DNA from: Leuconostoc gasicomitatum LMG 18811 | Lineage (GTDB): Bacteria > Bacillota > Bacilli > Lactobacillales > Lactobacillaceae | Direction: 5' to 3' | NCBI RefSeq assembly: GCF_000196855.1 | Contig: NC_014319.1 | Span: 1,612,001 to 1,676,000 of the forward strand | DNA length: 64,000 nucleotides | In this document: one piece after another, positions 19,327 through 26,883 of the stretch | Numbering within the stretch: the stretch's first letter is position 1 | Layout of the letters: every line of letters begins with the position of its first letter | Translations under genes and position numbers: made by a program | The notes under the pieces: generated by a model | The model's input: only the letters and a program-made list of their open reading frames with translations | Database searches by the model: none | What the model was told of the DNA's origin: nothing

Positions 19327-19349
19327 AAATAAAAAGCGCTTATGCGCTT
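19327..19349 (-). terminator. Terminator between accessory genes and terminase operon
   Basis: Leftward, AAGCGC pairs with GCGCTT around ATAA and is followed by a T-rich run; the stop codon of the upstream gene lies in the loop. It would insulate the accessory genes from the terminase operon unless an antitermination system acts. Confidence 0.6.
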
Positions 19350-19777
19350 AGTTTTTCACGTATTTCCACAAATTCTTTTCTGATGCTATCAATAATAACG
19401 TATACCTGATTATAACTAATTTCTTTATTTTCATCCAAGATCGAGTCCAAGCTATCTTTATTAACTTTAAACTCTTCACAATACAACCGCAATGAGACAT
19501 CTTCTTGAATTTCTTTACAAAAATCTCTAAGCCGTGTTTCATTTATAACGTTACACATCTCAGTCTCTTCATTTTTAAAAACTCTTTCTCTGAACTCTCG
19601 GTGCATTATAAGCGATCTTTTTCCGTAGTTTTCGCATATTTTTTTAAATTCTTTTAGTCTCATATTTTTTTCTTTTTTCCGGAAAACTAAATAATTTATA
19701 ACACTTGATAATATAGTTGCTACTACCGAACTACTAACAAATAAACTCATCAAATTATTTTCAAAATATTCAATCAC
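19340..19777 (-). CDS. Membrane-anchored accessory protein, unknown
   Basis: A GTG start at 19777 lies 9 bases after GGAGG. The 145-residue protein has one membrane segment (about residues 11-32, LFVSSSVVATILSSVINYLVF) and then a charged helical cytoplasmic part with conserved-looking KICENYGKRSLIMHREFRERV. The gene has its own terminator and sits between the late regulator and terminase, where phages often carry cargo. No family is recognised; a host-directed or exclusion role is only a guess. Confidence 0.65.
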   Translation of the reverse strand: MIEYFENNLMSLFVSSSVVATILSSVINYLVFRKKEKNMRLKEFKKICENYGKRSLIMHREFRERVFKNEETEMCNVINETRLRDFCKEIQEDVSLRLYCEEFKVNKDSLDSILDENKEISYNQVYVIIDSIRKEFVEIREKLSA

Positions 19778-19829
19778 AGTTATATACCTCCAATAGCAAT
19801 AATTATACTACTAGAGCGTGTTATTTTAT

Positions 19830-20165
19830 TTAAAATTTAAAATGATAGCGAACAGCTTTTTGTTTCCAATCTGTATTATTCAACAATCCTGATTTATTTA
19901 GATCAATTATAATATTGGCAGCTCTTACAAGTCCGATACGATGCCTACGTTGAATCGCATTAACCGTTTTAATAAAATCCATATCCGTTTTTAAATCACC
20001 ATCATTGATCATTTGTATAGTTTGTTTGATTAATTTATCTTTTTCCATATTTATCTCCTCAACATAACTTGTGTCAAAACTTTCAATGTAAAGTGTAACC
20101 TTAATTAAAAAACGTTCCAAAGCATCACTAATGGCGTTAAAAATGCTCCTAATTATTTTAAACAA
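19830..20165 (-). CDS. Small helical phage protein, unknown, start uncertain
   Basis: A TTG at 20165 lies 6 bases after AAGGAG and gives 111 residues. The ATG at 20171 touches the ribosome binding site and is less likely. An internal ATG at 20048 has its own GAGGAGATAAAT site and would give 72 residues (MEKDKLIKQTIQ...), so two products are possible. The C-terminal part (VNAIQRRHRIGLVRAANIIID) looks like a small helical DNA- or protein-binding fold. No family is recognised. Confidence 0.55.
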   Translation of the reverse strand: MFKIIRSIFNAISDALERFLIKVTLYIESFDTSYVEEINMEKDKLIKQTIQMINDGDLKTDMDFIKTVNAIQRRHRIGLVRAANIIIDLNKSGLLNNTDWKQKAVRYHFKF

Positions 20166-20167
20166 GC

Positions 20168-20371
20168 TCATCTCCTTAACCACATCATGTGGCTCTTGTA
20201 ATCAATGTTGCGGTTATCCATCACTTCCGCCCTAATCTGCACACGCGCTCTTGCATGCCGTGCTACACTCTCACGCTTGATCTCGTCTGCATGTTGCATA
20301 TTAATATCTGTTGCATCACGTATATGTCTGTTGCGTTGCCGTTGCTCTCTTATTAATTCTTCATCATTCAT
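20168..20371 (-). CDS. Small basic helical phage protein, unknown
   Basis: The start is ATG 20371 behind GGAG, six bases apart. The 67-residue product is very rich in Arg, Asp and Glu (LIREQRQRNRHIRDATD) and is probably a single long helix. It overlaps the next gene. Position suggests late-phage accessory; no family recognised. Confidence 0.6.
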   Translation of the reverse strand: MNDEELIREQRQRNRHIRDATDINMQHADEIKRESVARHARARVQIRAEVMDNRNIDYKSHMMWLRR

Positions 20372-20383
20372 AATTAACTCCAA

Positions 20384-20407
20384 TAAAAAAACACCCGTTA
20401 AGGTGTT
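20384..20407 (-). terminator. Terminator after tRNA-like region
   Basis: Leftward, AACACC pairs with GGTGTT around TTAACG and is followed by seven T. It would end any transcript carrying the tRNA-like sequences to the right. Confidence 0.7.
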
Positions 20408-20481
20408 GTGATGTGGTATGTACGAGTGTTTCCACTCATTAACAGAATTAGACTGCTAGACCGTCTTCCTTGGCTAGCAAT

Positions 20482-20558
20482 GTGGGTGGCAGGAATCGAA
20501 CCTGCTTATCCTCTACGTCACATTGACATCTGGCACTATTTATCCAGACGACACCCAC
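20482..20558 (-). tRNA. tRNA-like sequence 1 (aberrant core)
   Basis: On the leftward strand a perfect 7-bp acceptor stem (GTGGGTG/CACCCAC) plus discriminator A encloses a perfect T arm (GCAGG TTCGATT CCTGC). Total length is 77. The middle does not fold as a normal D and anticodon arm: it has a 7-bp hairpin CGTCTGG/CCAGATG with a 10-base loop and then an unpaired stretch, so no anticodon can be assigned. It is either a decayed phage tRNA or a tRNA mimic. Confidence 0.5.
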
Positions 20559-20625
20559 AACCGCATTCCAAACCCACAAACAGAATGCCGGCAAAGCCGT
20601 TTTTATAGCTCGAAGCTAAAGTCAA

Positions 20626-20751
20626 GACAGGGCAAGGATTTGCACCTTGCATGATGAGTTCTCAATGTTTCTAACAGCTGCGACATTTAACACCAAATCG
20701 CGACATCATCTCTTTATTGTCTTTGAGCGTATACCTATTCCGCCACCTGCC
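20626..20751 (-). tRNA. tRNA-like sequence 2, tRNA-Leu-like 5' half with insertion
   Basis: Leftward, GGCAGG pairs with CCTGTC at the ends, CAAGG/CCTTG forms a T arm with loop TGCAAAT, and the D arm GCGGAATAGGTATACGC closely matches the real tRNA-Leu at 48235-48318. CTCAA and TTGAG could form an anticodon stem, but about 56 bases lie between them instead of seven. Length is 126. Interpretations: a tRNA with an insertion at the usual intron place, or a decayed gene. Confidence 0.45.
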
Positions 20752-20893
20752 ATGATAGATATTCCAACCTATCTATTTAACCCGAACACCACTTGTTCCT
20801 GCAAGATGTGCTCTTCGTAATTCTTCGATACTACCATTATTGCACTGTTTTTAGGTCAATTCGCGACATAAAAGCGACGTCATTTCAGCACCA

Positions 20894-21412
20894 TTAGTTA
20901 TCCACAGCTTTAAGTCTGCTTTTGATGAGCGACGTTATTTCAGCTAAATCATCTATGGTCGCCTCTTTTTTGATAAAATTTGTAGTTTGCTCCTTACCCT
21001 TGTCATACCAGAAAATATTACCAACTTCTCTTTTGAACCAGTTGACATAACGTTGACCTTGGCGTGTGCCGATTCCAGTTAATGATTCAATCGCCAACCA
21101 GTCTTGACCTAATCGTTTATCAAAATGAAATTTAACGACATTGCGTACATCTGGATCGAACGAATCTTCAATTCTTCTTACCAATCTAGTTGCATAGTTT
21201 AAGTCAGCACGACATTTATTAAGCACAACATCTTGCTCTTTCCTGATAATCATATCGTCAACAGGTCTAGAATGTTTGTTTTGCGCACGGCCACCGCCGA
21301 TATTCTCATCATTATTAGTCGACGTTTCGATTTCTTTTATTCTGTCATTAACATTATTATGTAGCCGGCCTGAATAATAATCAGACAACAATCTGTCAAT
21401 TCTATCTGCCAT
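20894..21412 (-). CDS. Late transcription activator, RinA/DUF722-like
   Basis: This 172-residue protein lies at the end of the early region, before the packaging genes, where RinA/ArpU-type activators are found. It has the DUF722 pattern of lactococcal phages: MADRIDRLLSDYYSGRL at the start, a GGGRAQNKHSRPVDDMII segment and a C-terminal sigma-like helix-turn-helix (SLTGIGTRQGQRYVNWFKREV, about 113-133). Such proteins switch on the late operon. The family assignment is from memory. Confidence 0.72.
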   Translation of the reverse strand: MADRIDRLLSDYYSGRLHNNVNDRIKEIETSTNNDENIGGGRAQNKHSRPVDDMIIRKEQDVVLNKCRADLNYATRLVRRIEDSFDPDVRNVVKFHFDKRLGQDWLAIESLTGIGTRQGQRYVNWFKREVGNIFWYDKGKEQTTNFIKKEATIDDLAEITSLIKSRLKAVDN

Positions 21413-21425
21413 GTCACTCCTTTAA

Positions 21426-21704
21426 TTATTCAATAAATTCATATTCCAACGCCACAAAATGTTCTTTTTCTACATAATCAATTATTATTTTAGCCACGGA
21501 GGGAAGATTTACGGAACCCAATACAGTTTCAGTGCCATGTTGGTTAATCTCATATGGCAACCTCTTCTTATGCTTTAAATTTTCTGAAAGCGATAGTTCA
21601 TATCCTTTCTTTGCTAAAACCTCCTGACAATCGTAAAGAAACATTTCGTTTGTAGAGAAAGCAATTGGTTTGTCGTCGTTGTTATCATCTAATAAATATG
21701 TCAT
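21426..21704 (-). CDS. Phage protein, unknown
   Basis: The 92-residue protein (MTYLLDDNNDDKPIAFS) is acidic and mixed alpha/beta. It sits between the late activator and a DUF1642-like gene in a tight leftward run. No family is recognised. Confidence 0.6.
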   Translation of the reverse strand: MTYLLDDNNDDKPIAFSTNEMFLYDCQEVLAKKGYELSLSENLKHKKRLPYEINQHGTETVLGSVNLPSVAKIIIDYVEKEHFVALEYEFIE

Positions 21705-21706
21705 TT

Positions 21707-22291
21707 TTATTCATCTCCTACTGGCAACAATACAGCTTCTGTTAGTGGATTAGTCCATTCTTCTGCCTGCTCTTTGGTATCAAATGGGTAGGCTATATTT
21801 CTCGGATTTTTAACATCTTCTTTATCGCGACTATATCCCCAGTCATCTGGTTTCTCAATTCCATTTAAAAATGCCCAATCTTCATCACCGTCTGTTTCTT
21901 TACTTCTGACAAACCACTTCTTTTCTGGAATAATTTCAATCGTTTTTTGCGGTTCAAATTCTTCGAAATTCGCCCATAAAACAGCAAATTCATTTTGTTT
22001 ACTCTTATAATCAACGGATCCGAATAATCTGTCATATAAATTAGGACACAAATTTGTATCTCCAATTTCAGATATTGCAGAGTATAAATCATATTCTTGT
22101 TCGACTAATTTTTGGAACTCATCAAATTCTGCCTGTGTCATCTTCACCCGTGATTGAAGTTGTTCCTTGGTGTATAATGGAAAAACTCTTTTATCATCTA
22201 ATCCTAATGGTTTTTCGTCAGTCACATATTGAACAGATGATAATGGTTCTTGACTAACTAGCCATGCTACTGGTTTCATTTCTTCACTCAT
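21707..22291 (-). CDS. DUF1642-like phage protein
   Basis: The 194-residue protein has the DUF1642 signature at its C terminus: KKWFVRSKE (about 124-132), then FDTKEQAEEWTNPLTEAVLLPV (from about 171). This family is widespread in phages of lactic bacteria and streptococci, just before the late regulator; its function is unknown. It overlaps the upstream gene by 8 bases. Confidence 0.8.
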   Translation of the reverse strand: MSEEMKPVAWLVSQEPLSSVQYVTDEKPLGLDDKRVFPLYTKEQLQSRVKMTQAEFDEFQKLVEQEYDLYSAISEIGDTNLCPNLYDRLFGSVDYKSKQNEFAVLWANFEEFEPQKTIEIIPEKKWFVRSKETDGDEDWAFLNGIEKPDDWGYSRDKEDVKNPRNIAYPFDTKEQAEEWTNPLTEAVLLPVGDE

Positions 22292-22541
22292 GATTTTTCT
22301 CCCATCCTAATTGATAACCGTACAAGTAATCTTCTAAATCTTTCACTTCTTCGTAATAAACGTTTGAAACTGTTAGATGATAAATACTACTACTAGAGTT
22401 GGTTATCAGAACTGTAGATAAAAACATTGACTGGTTATTTTTAAATATATCCCCAAGCGCTCTGTAAAAATCTGATTTTATTTGATAACTTTCTACTAGT
22501 ACATCTATTTCGCCTATAATCACTTTACTAAATGCGCTCAT
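22284..22541 (-). CDS. Small phage protein, unknown
   Basis: The 85-residue protein begins MSAFSKVIIGEIDVLVES behind a GGAG-type site and ends in an acidic helix (YYEEVKDLEDYLYGYQLGWE). It overlaps the DUF1642-like gene. No family is recognised. Confidence 0.55.
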   Translation of the reverse strand: MSAFSKVIIGEIDVLVESYQIKSDFYRALGDIFKNNQSMFLSTVLITNSSSSIYHLTVSNVYYEEVKDLEDYLYGYQLGWEKNHE

Positions 22542-22565
22542 TTTGTTTTTTCTCCTCCTGCACGA

Positions 22566-22895
22566 TCAAATCTCCTTTTGCAGTTCAGCTAATAGCTCAT
22601 CTGCTGTGCAAACTATTACGGTATTTTCCCATCGCATACCACCAGTTATAGCGTCTGGATAGGCACGTTTATGTTCATCTCCATCGTTCCAACGTATCCA
22701 CGCCACTGGTCGCTTAGGCAATTCGTTATTTTCGATCACGTGCTGTACTTCTTCGATTGAATACAGAGCGTGATATTTAGCTCCGTCTTTTAGAATAAGA
22801 CCTGTTCTTTTGTCTTTTTCAACCATAAGAATTCTGGGATTATACCTATCTGCAGGCTTTAAATACGCCCATGCGTATACTTTTTTATCTGCCAT
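22566..22895 (-). CDS. Small phage protein, unknown
   Basis: The 109-residue protein (start MADKKVYAWAYLKPADRYN) has a beta-rich middle and ends TADELLAELQKEI. Its ATG overlaps the stop of the 59-codon gene (TAATG), a sign of translational coupling. No family is recognised. Confidence 0.6.
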   Translation of the reverse strand: MADKKVYAWAYLKPADRYNPRILMVEKDKRTGLILKDGAKYHALYSIEEVQHVIENNELPKRPVAWIRWNDGDEHKRAYPDAITGGMRWENTVIVCTADELLAELQKEI

Positions 22896-23074
22896 TATTT
22901 ATTCTCCTCAATATCAATTGAAATTTTTACACGCACATCACTATTGTCGCTATCATCAACTAATTTAAATTCAGATTCTGCATTAACAGAACAGTGTTCT
23001 TTCATTTCAGACAACATCATTTCTAACGCCTTATGAAATGCAACATATGATTTTGTTTTATATTTTTCAGCCAT
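22895..23074 (-). CDS. 59-residue phage protein
   Basis: An ATG at 23074 behind AAAGGAAG opens a 59-codon frame whose TAA overlaps the next ATG. The product begins MAEKYKTKSYVAFHKALE and ends with an acidic strand-rich tail. No family is recognised, but overlap on both sides and a good ribosome binding site support it. Confidence 0.65.
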   Translation of the reverse strand: MAEKYKTKSYVAFHKALEMMLSEMKEHCSVNAESEFKLVDDSDNSDVRVKISIDIEENK

Positions 23075-23138
23075 TATTCCGTCTTCCTTTCAAAAATTCA
23101 TGCAAATCATCTATAAATTTCTTGTGCCAATCAGTCAT
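23067..23138 (-). CDS. Very small phage ORF, 23 residues
   Basis: An ATG at 23138 follows AAGGAG by 6 bases and opens MTDWHKKFIDDLHEFLKGRR to a TGA that overlaps the start of the next gene. The strong ribosome binding site and packing between neighbours suggest translation, at least as a coupling leader. Confidence 0.5.
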   Translation of the reverse strand: MTDWHKKFIDDLHEFLKGRRNNG

Positions 23139-23140
23139 AT

Positions 23141-23299
23141 TCACTCCTTTTTCAGCGTAATGCTGTAACTTTCGCCATCAATAATCACTTTCTGAACGAC
23201 GGTGTTAGCTAGGCTGGTATTGTCATTAATGCGATTAAACGATTTAAGCAGATATTTTCCTAGTATCAACTGCATATAAACGCTATTTTCTTCGTTCAT
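23141..23299 (-). CDS. 52-residue phage protein
   Basis: An ATG at 23299 follows GGAGG by 7 bases and opens a 52-codon frame (start MNEENSVYMQLILGKYLLKS). The C-terminal part VVQKVIIDGESYSITLKKE looks like a small beta hairpin. It lies two bases before the 23-codon frame. No family is recognised. Confidence 0.65.
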   Translation of the reverse strand: MNEENSVYMQLILGKYLLKSFNRINDNTSLANTVVQKVIIDGESYSITLKKE

Positions 23300-23314
23300 G
23301 TTTCAACCTCCTGA

Positions 23315-23746
23315 CTAAAATTTATTATTGTTAATCACTTGCACATCTACGATCACTCTGGGTTGCAGACCATAAACCTTGCTGTTAATGCCTTGCACGA
23401 TTGCATTGTCGTCTTCCCACAATATGCCGTTCAGCGCATCTTCGGCGCTTTTGACAAAGTTGCTCAAGTCTGGTTTCTTGCGTGGCAACAGTTCGCCGTC
23501 AATCGCCATCTGTCTCTGCTTAGCAGTAAATGACTTAGGTATTGACCTGACAAACGTCATACTAACCGACAGGGCTCCATGTGGCATTTCATACCCACGC
23601 TTTTTGGTTTCCGAACGCGCTATCAGTCCGAGCGTCTCTTTGTATAATTTCGTCTTTTTTGGATCGTACATTCTCACGCCATTGCCAAATCTGACTGCTC
23701 TGGGTCGCTCCTGTTGTTGCGGTTCGATGAAAAACTTGAATATCAT
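23315..23746 (-). CDS. rusA: RusA-family Holliday junction resolvase
   Basis: The 143-residue protein has the RusA core: LPRKKPDLSNFVKSAEDALN and GILWEDDNAIV (about residues 87-118), containing the acidic residues that bind Mg2+ (the Asp of KPDLSN and the DD of WEDDN). RusA cuts four-way junctions during phage recombination and before packaging. It ends the recombination block that begins with DUF1351 and ERF. Confidence 0.93.
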   Translation of the reverse strand: MIFKFFIEPQQQERPRAVRFGNGVRMYDPKKTKLYKETLGLIARSETKKRGYEMPHGALSVSMTFVRSIPKSFTAKQRQMAIDGELLPRKKPDLSNFVKSAEDALNGILWEDDNAIVQGINSKVYGLQPRVIVDVQVINNNKF

Positions 23747-23770
23747 AATAACGCTCTCTCGTCCTTTCTA

Positions 23771-23802
23771 AGACGTTTTAAACTTCAAACGTCTATTTTA
23801 TA
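23771..23802 (-). promoter_or_regulatory. Candidate leftward promoter with operator-like inverted repeat
   Basis: Leftward, an extended -10 (TGGTATAAA) at about 23797-23805 is followed by a perfect 8-bp inverted repeat AGACGTTT/AAACGTCT (23771-23794) just before the rusA leader. No good -35 is seen. This could drive and control rusA and the small accessory genes. Confidence 0.45.
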
Positions 23803-23834
23803 CCAAACAACTATTTAATCACGTTTATGATATG

Positions 23835-24236
23835 TTAAATTGAGTTTAAACTAACATCAGCGTAAGATGCCTGTTTTATTTTCGCACCGAGGCGTTTGGC
23901 GACTGATAGTGCTGTTAAATTATCACTGAATAATTTGGCTCGTCTTCCGTCTCCGTCGTGGTGCCACATGTAAACTTTTGTGCCGTCTTTTTTAACCAAA
24001 ATATTTGATAATATGCCGTATTCTTCATGCTTGACAATATGTGTGAGATTTATTTTTTGTGGCTTATTTTCAAATTTGCGTTTAGCACCGCGTTCGAATG
24101 ATAAGATTTTAACTTCATGACCTTTATTGAACAGCTGTGCGACTGTTCTGTTAGCTGTCACCCTGTCTTTGTAGCTTGCTTCAAACTGTCCGTCGACATA
24201 CAATTCATAATAGCGTTTACTCTCTAACCGTCCCAA
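23835..24236 (-). CDS. Phage protein, unknown
   Basis: The 133-residue basic protein (ESKRYYELYVDGQFEASYKD at the start) overlaps the HNHc-type gene by 20 bases. Segments such as FSDNLTALSVAKRLGAKI suggest a small alpha/beta fold. No family is recognised. Its place beside nuclease and resolvase genes hints at DNA metabolism. Confidence 0.6.
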   Translation of the reverse strand: MGRLESKRYYELYVDGQFEASYKDRVTANRTVAQLFNKGHEVKILSFERGAKRKFENKPQKINLTHIVKHEEYGILSNILVKKDGTKVYMWHHDGDGRRAKLFSDNLTALSVAKRLGAKIKQASYADVSLNSI

Positions 24237-24912
24237 ATCTTCGTCCTCTGCTTTCTAACTCTCTTATTATTTCAGGTGTGACCAACACACCATTAATGTG
24301 ATATTTGCTTTTAAATTCTGGTAAGCCAATGCGATGCAACTCCATGTGGTGCGCGTGGCTTAAACTAAATACCGTGTTGCCAACATTGCTAATGGTGTTT
24401 CTATCGCGCCCCATACCTACTGCGTGTTCGCCATGAGCCAACTCAACTGGCTTTGAGCCGTCAATGACATCGAAACCATTAATCAGCGCCATATACTCCC
24501 AATGCTTAATATCATCTGGTTCAAGCGCATCTAGTGGCTTAAATTTCAATGGCACATCATGTTCAGCCACAAAGTCCAACATGAATGTGATGAGTTCAGC
24601 AGCCACTGACTTCTCAACATCTCTTAACGAGAACTCATCAATATCTTTCCACTCTTCAAACCACATCTTGAATAATTGCTTGACGTATTCAGGCATATCA
24701 CCAGACCAGTTAGAGATGTCGCGGAACAAGGCGTATATAAACTTTCGTTGTTGCGCGCTAATCTCACGGTCATCTCGCACTTGTATTTCAATCAATGTCT
24801 GTTTAAATAGCTGATAAGTTGCCATGAATTTATTTGCTGATTCATCATCTTCAAACCTGAATATTATTTCATTGCCTGATTTTTTAGTTGGATAGGCTTG
24901 GAAGATTTTCAT
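24217..24912 (-). CDS. Putative HNHc nuclease
   Basis: The 231-residue protein resembles the phage 'putative HNHc nuclease' family. Its C-terminal part has clustered His and Asn: ELAHGEHAVGMGRDRN and FSLSHAHHMELHRIG (about 163-200). An N-terminal helical part has DREISAQQRKFIYALFRDIS. It lies in the recombination block and is preceded by the repeated leader element. Substrate unknown. Confidence 0.82.
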   Translation of the reverse strand: MKIFQAYPTKKSGNEIIFRFEDDESANKFMATYQLFKQTLIEIQVRDDREISAQQRKFIYALFRDISNWSGDMPEYVKQLFKMWFEEWKDIDEFSLRDVEKSVAAELITFMLDFVAEHDVPLKFKPLDALEPDDIKHWEYMALINGFDVIDGSKPVELAHGEHAVGMGRDRNTISNVGNTVFSLSHAHHMELHRIGLPEFKSKYHINGVLVTPEIIRELESRGRRFGTVRE

Positions 24913-24925
24913 TACTTCTCCTCAT

Positions 24926-24956
24926 GGGCTTCACACCCCATTTGATCGTTTACGAT
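24926..24956 (-). promoter_or_regulatory. Repeated leader element, copy 2
   Basis: On the coding strand, TCGTAAACGATCAAATG followed by GGGTGTGAAGCCC lies 14 bases before the HNHc gene start, just ahead of its ribosome binding site. It matches copies at 12954-12983 and 26133-26162. Confidence 0.6.
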
Positions 24957-24968
24957 GTTTTGATTTTT

Positions 24969-25688
24969 TTAATAAATTACCGGAACTTTTCCGTCAATTA
25001 TTGTTTCAAGATGTTCGCCAATATTATTGATTGCGCTTTGTTTCCAAAAACCGCCATCTGCTTCATGCAATGAAAAACTATCTATGTTGTTCATACGAAA
25101 TATGAATGCGCTTTCTGGCTGATCGACTTCTGTGAATGTCCGGAACGGCTTTAATATCACTGGATTAGGAACTTTAACATTAGCCAAACTTGCTGGTCCG
25201 GTTGATGCCTTAGCAATTTGTGTCGTTCCGTCATCTGTGAATGACGACTCATTACTATCTTTCACATTTGAAATAAATTTTAATAAGATATCGCGATCTG
25301 GTGTTTTTGAAAAAAGTGCTTGCAAAGCAACAATCATCTCTTCACGTTTGTGAGAATGATCAAAATCAAAACTTTCAAATCTGAGTTTCGTTTCTGCCAG
25401 CACTTCACGATTTCCAAATTCATTAATTTTTCCGTATATTACAACGTCTTCTGGGCTATTAACATTAACCGAAACAGCTGATCTCCCAAGTATATGAGAT
25501 TCTATTGCTTTATTTATTCCGCCTAATGTAGTTATTGATATCGGAATTTTAGCGTTATTATTTGGGCGGAATTCCGTTACGCCATCAGATGAAACAAGAA
25601 ATGTACTATCATTTACTTCTTGAATTGCTTCACCTGCTGCTTGAATAGCTTGGTTAGATACGAATTCTAATTCTTTTGATTCTGTCAT
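24969..25688 (-). CDS. DUF2303-like phage protein
   Basis: The start is ATG 25688 (MTESKELEF), 9 bases after AAGGAGG; a longer reading would overlap the previous gene. The 239-residue product has the DUF2303 end pattern: LKPFRTFTEVDQPESAFIFR and HEADGGFWKQSAI. This family occurs in phage recombination/replication blocks; its function is unknown. Confidence 0.75.
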   Translation of the reverse strand: MTESKELEFVSNQAIQAAGEAIQEVNDSTFLVSSDGVTEFRPNNNAKIPISITTLGGINKAIESHILGRSAVSVNVNSPEDVVIYGKINEFGNREVLAETKLRFESFDFDHSHKREEMIVALQALFSKTPDRDILLKFISNVKDSNESSFTDDGTTQIAKASTGPASLANVKVPNPVILKPFRTFTEVDQPESAFIFRMNNIDSFSLHEADGGFWKQSAINNIGEHLETIIDGKVPVIY

Positions 25689-25689
25689 T

Positions 25690-26109
25690 TTAGTTAGCCT
25701 CCTTGGCTGTTTGCATATCAATTACTACTGCCTGCTCTGCAACCGGCAATCCGGTGTCAACCAACATTTCTCCAGTATCCACGTCAACCATCATTTGACC
25801 AGGTGCTGCTGACTTCAATTCGCTTAACTCTACTTCTCCGTTAGCATTGAGACCGCCAAGCAATGTACTGCCTGTCTTTGCTGATGGTGCCATTTTCGAT
25901 GTTACTTGAGCCACTAGTTGAATTGTTTTTAAGTCATCAGCAGAATTCATTGTTAATTTCAGTGTGACAATTCTCTTTGCTTTTGGATCGGTATTGGGAT
26001 CAAAAATATTATTTGCAACATTTTGAACTTCTTCCATCAATTTGCTTTCAATAGCGCCATCATTTAAACTACCGAGCGAGAAATGTATTGTATTTTTATT
26101 TTCGGGCAT
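25690..26109 (-). CDS. Phage protein of the so-called replication terminator protein family
   Basis: The 139-residue protein has the motif VANNIFDPNTDPKAKRIVTL (about 31-50) and SKMAPSAKTG, seen in small phage proteins that databases often label 'replication terminator protein'. That label is not well supported; the real role is unknown. It precedes the DUF2303-like gene by one base, and the two probably work together. Confidence 0.7.
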   Translation of the reverse strand: MPENKNTIHFSLGSLNDGAIESKLMEEVQNVANNIFDPNTDPKAKRIVTLKLTMNSADDLKTIQLVAQVTSKMAPSAKTGSTLLGGLNANGEVELSELKSAAPGQMMVDVDTGEMLVDTGLPVAEQAVVIDMQTAKEAN

Positions 26110-26132
26110 GTTTTTATCCTCTTGTTTTTATT

Positions 26133-26162
26133 GGGCTTCACACCCATCTGCATGGTCACGCC
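26133..26162 (-). promoter_or_regulatory. Repeated leader element, copy 3
   Basis: On the coding strand, GGCGTGACCATGCAGATG followed by GGTGTGAAGCCC lies 24 bases before the gene at 26109, in the 132-base gap after the ERF gene. It aligns with copies 1 and 2 over about 30 bases. Confidence 0.6.
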
Positions 26163-26241
26163 ATGTCGTGCGGACGCAGGAAATTCTGACAAACCTCTTC
26201 CACTGTTTTTATCAGTTTAACGACGATGATTTGGTCGTATG

Positions 26242-26883
26242 TTATTGCGCTGCATTTTTCATAAATGTGACAATTGTTTGTTTTTGGTTGTCACTCAATT
26301 TTACGAAATCCATGAATTCATTAACTTGCAATCCGAACTGACCAGATATGATTGAGTAAACTTGCTTTTCGTCGATATTGTTTTTCGACTCAATTTTCTT
26401 GGCCAACTTACCAAATTCTGAATGCAATGGATTTTTTTGCTTAATGCTAGAGTTATTTGTTCCTTTAGCTTGCTGTGCGTTGTTATTAGCTCGCGTTTGT
26501 GTCGCTTGCTCATCGGTATCGGCATCCTTCGTATCATCAATAGCGAACAAACCATTAAGCGCATATTTTCGAGCATATGAAGACGCACTACCAGTTATCT
26601 GCTCATCGCTCATGCCTTTTTTAGTTTCAGCCTCACGTGAAAACCCGGTTGTTACTTCAGATTCTCCAGAACTATTTGTTATTTTTGCTGTCGATTTGAT
26701 ATAAAACCTATTACCGAGCATTACTATCTCATCGCTTAATGTGACGGTTGCCTTTTGCTCATCAGCTAACGGCTTAATGGCTTTCAAAATGTCTTCCGCA
26801 CTGCGATAGCTATATTTTCCAAAACTGTTATATTGACCTTTAGGGGCTTCTAACTTGCTTTGTATCAACTGCAACTCTTTCAT
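26242..26883 (-). CDS. erf: ERF-family single-strand annealing protein
   Basis: The 213-residue recombinase has the ERF core: KGQYNSFGKYSYRSAEDILKA (about 15-35), TTGFSREAETKKGMSDEQITG and SASSYARKYALNGLFAIDD (about 98-117), then a low-complexity linker. ERF proteins anneal complementary single strands during phage recombination. It overlaps the DUF1351 gene by four bases. Confidence 0.93.
   Translation of the reverse strand: MKELQLIQSKLEAPKGQYNSFGKYSYRSAEDILKAIKPLADEQKATVTLSDEIVMLGNRFYIKSTAKITNSSGESEVTTGFSREAETKKGMSDEQITGSASSYARKYALNGLFAIDDTKDADTDEQATQTRANNNAQQAKGTNNSSIKQKNPLHSEFGKLAKKIESKNNIDEKQVYSIISGQFGLQVNEFMDFVKLSDNQKQTIVTFMKNAAQ

Noticed and set aside
20408-20608. Rightward frame of 66 codons over the tRNA-like sequence
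   Set aside because: It overlaps the tRNA-like stems and the terminator, and reads against all neighbours without a ribosome binding site.
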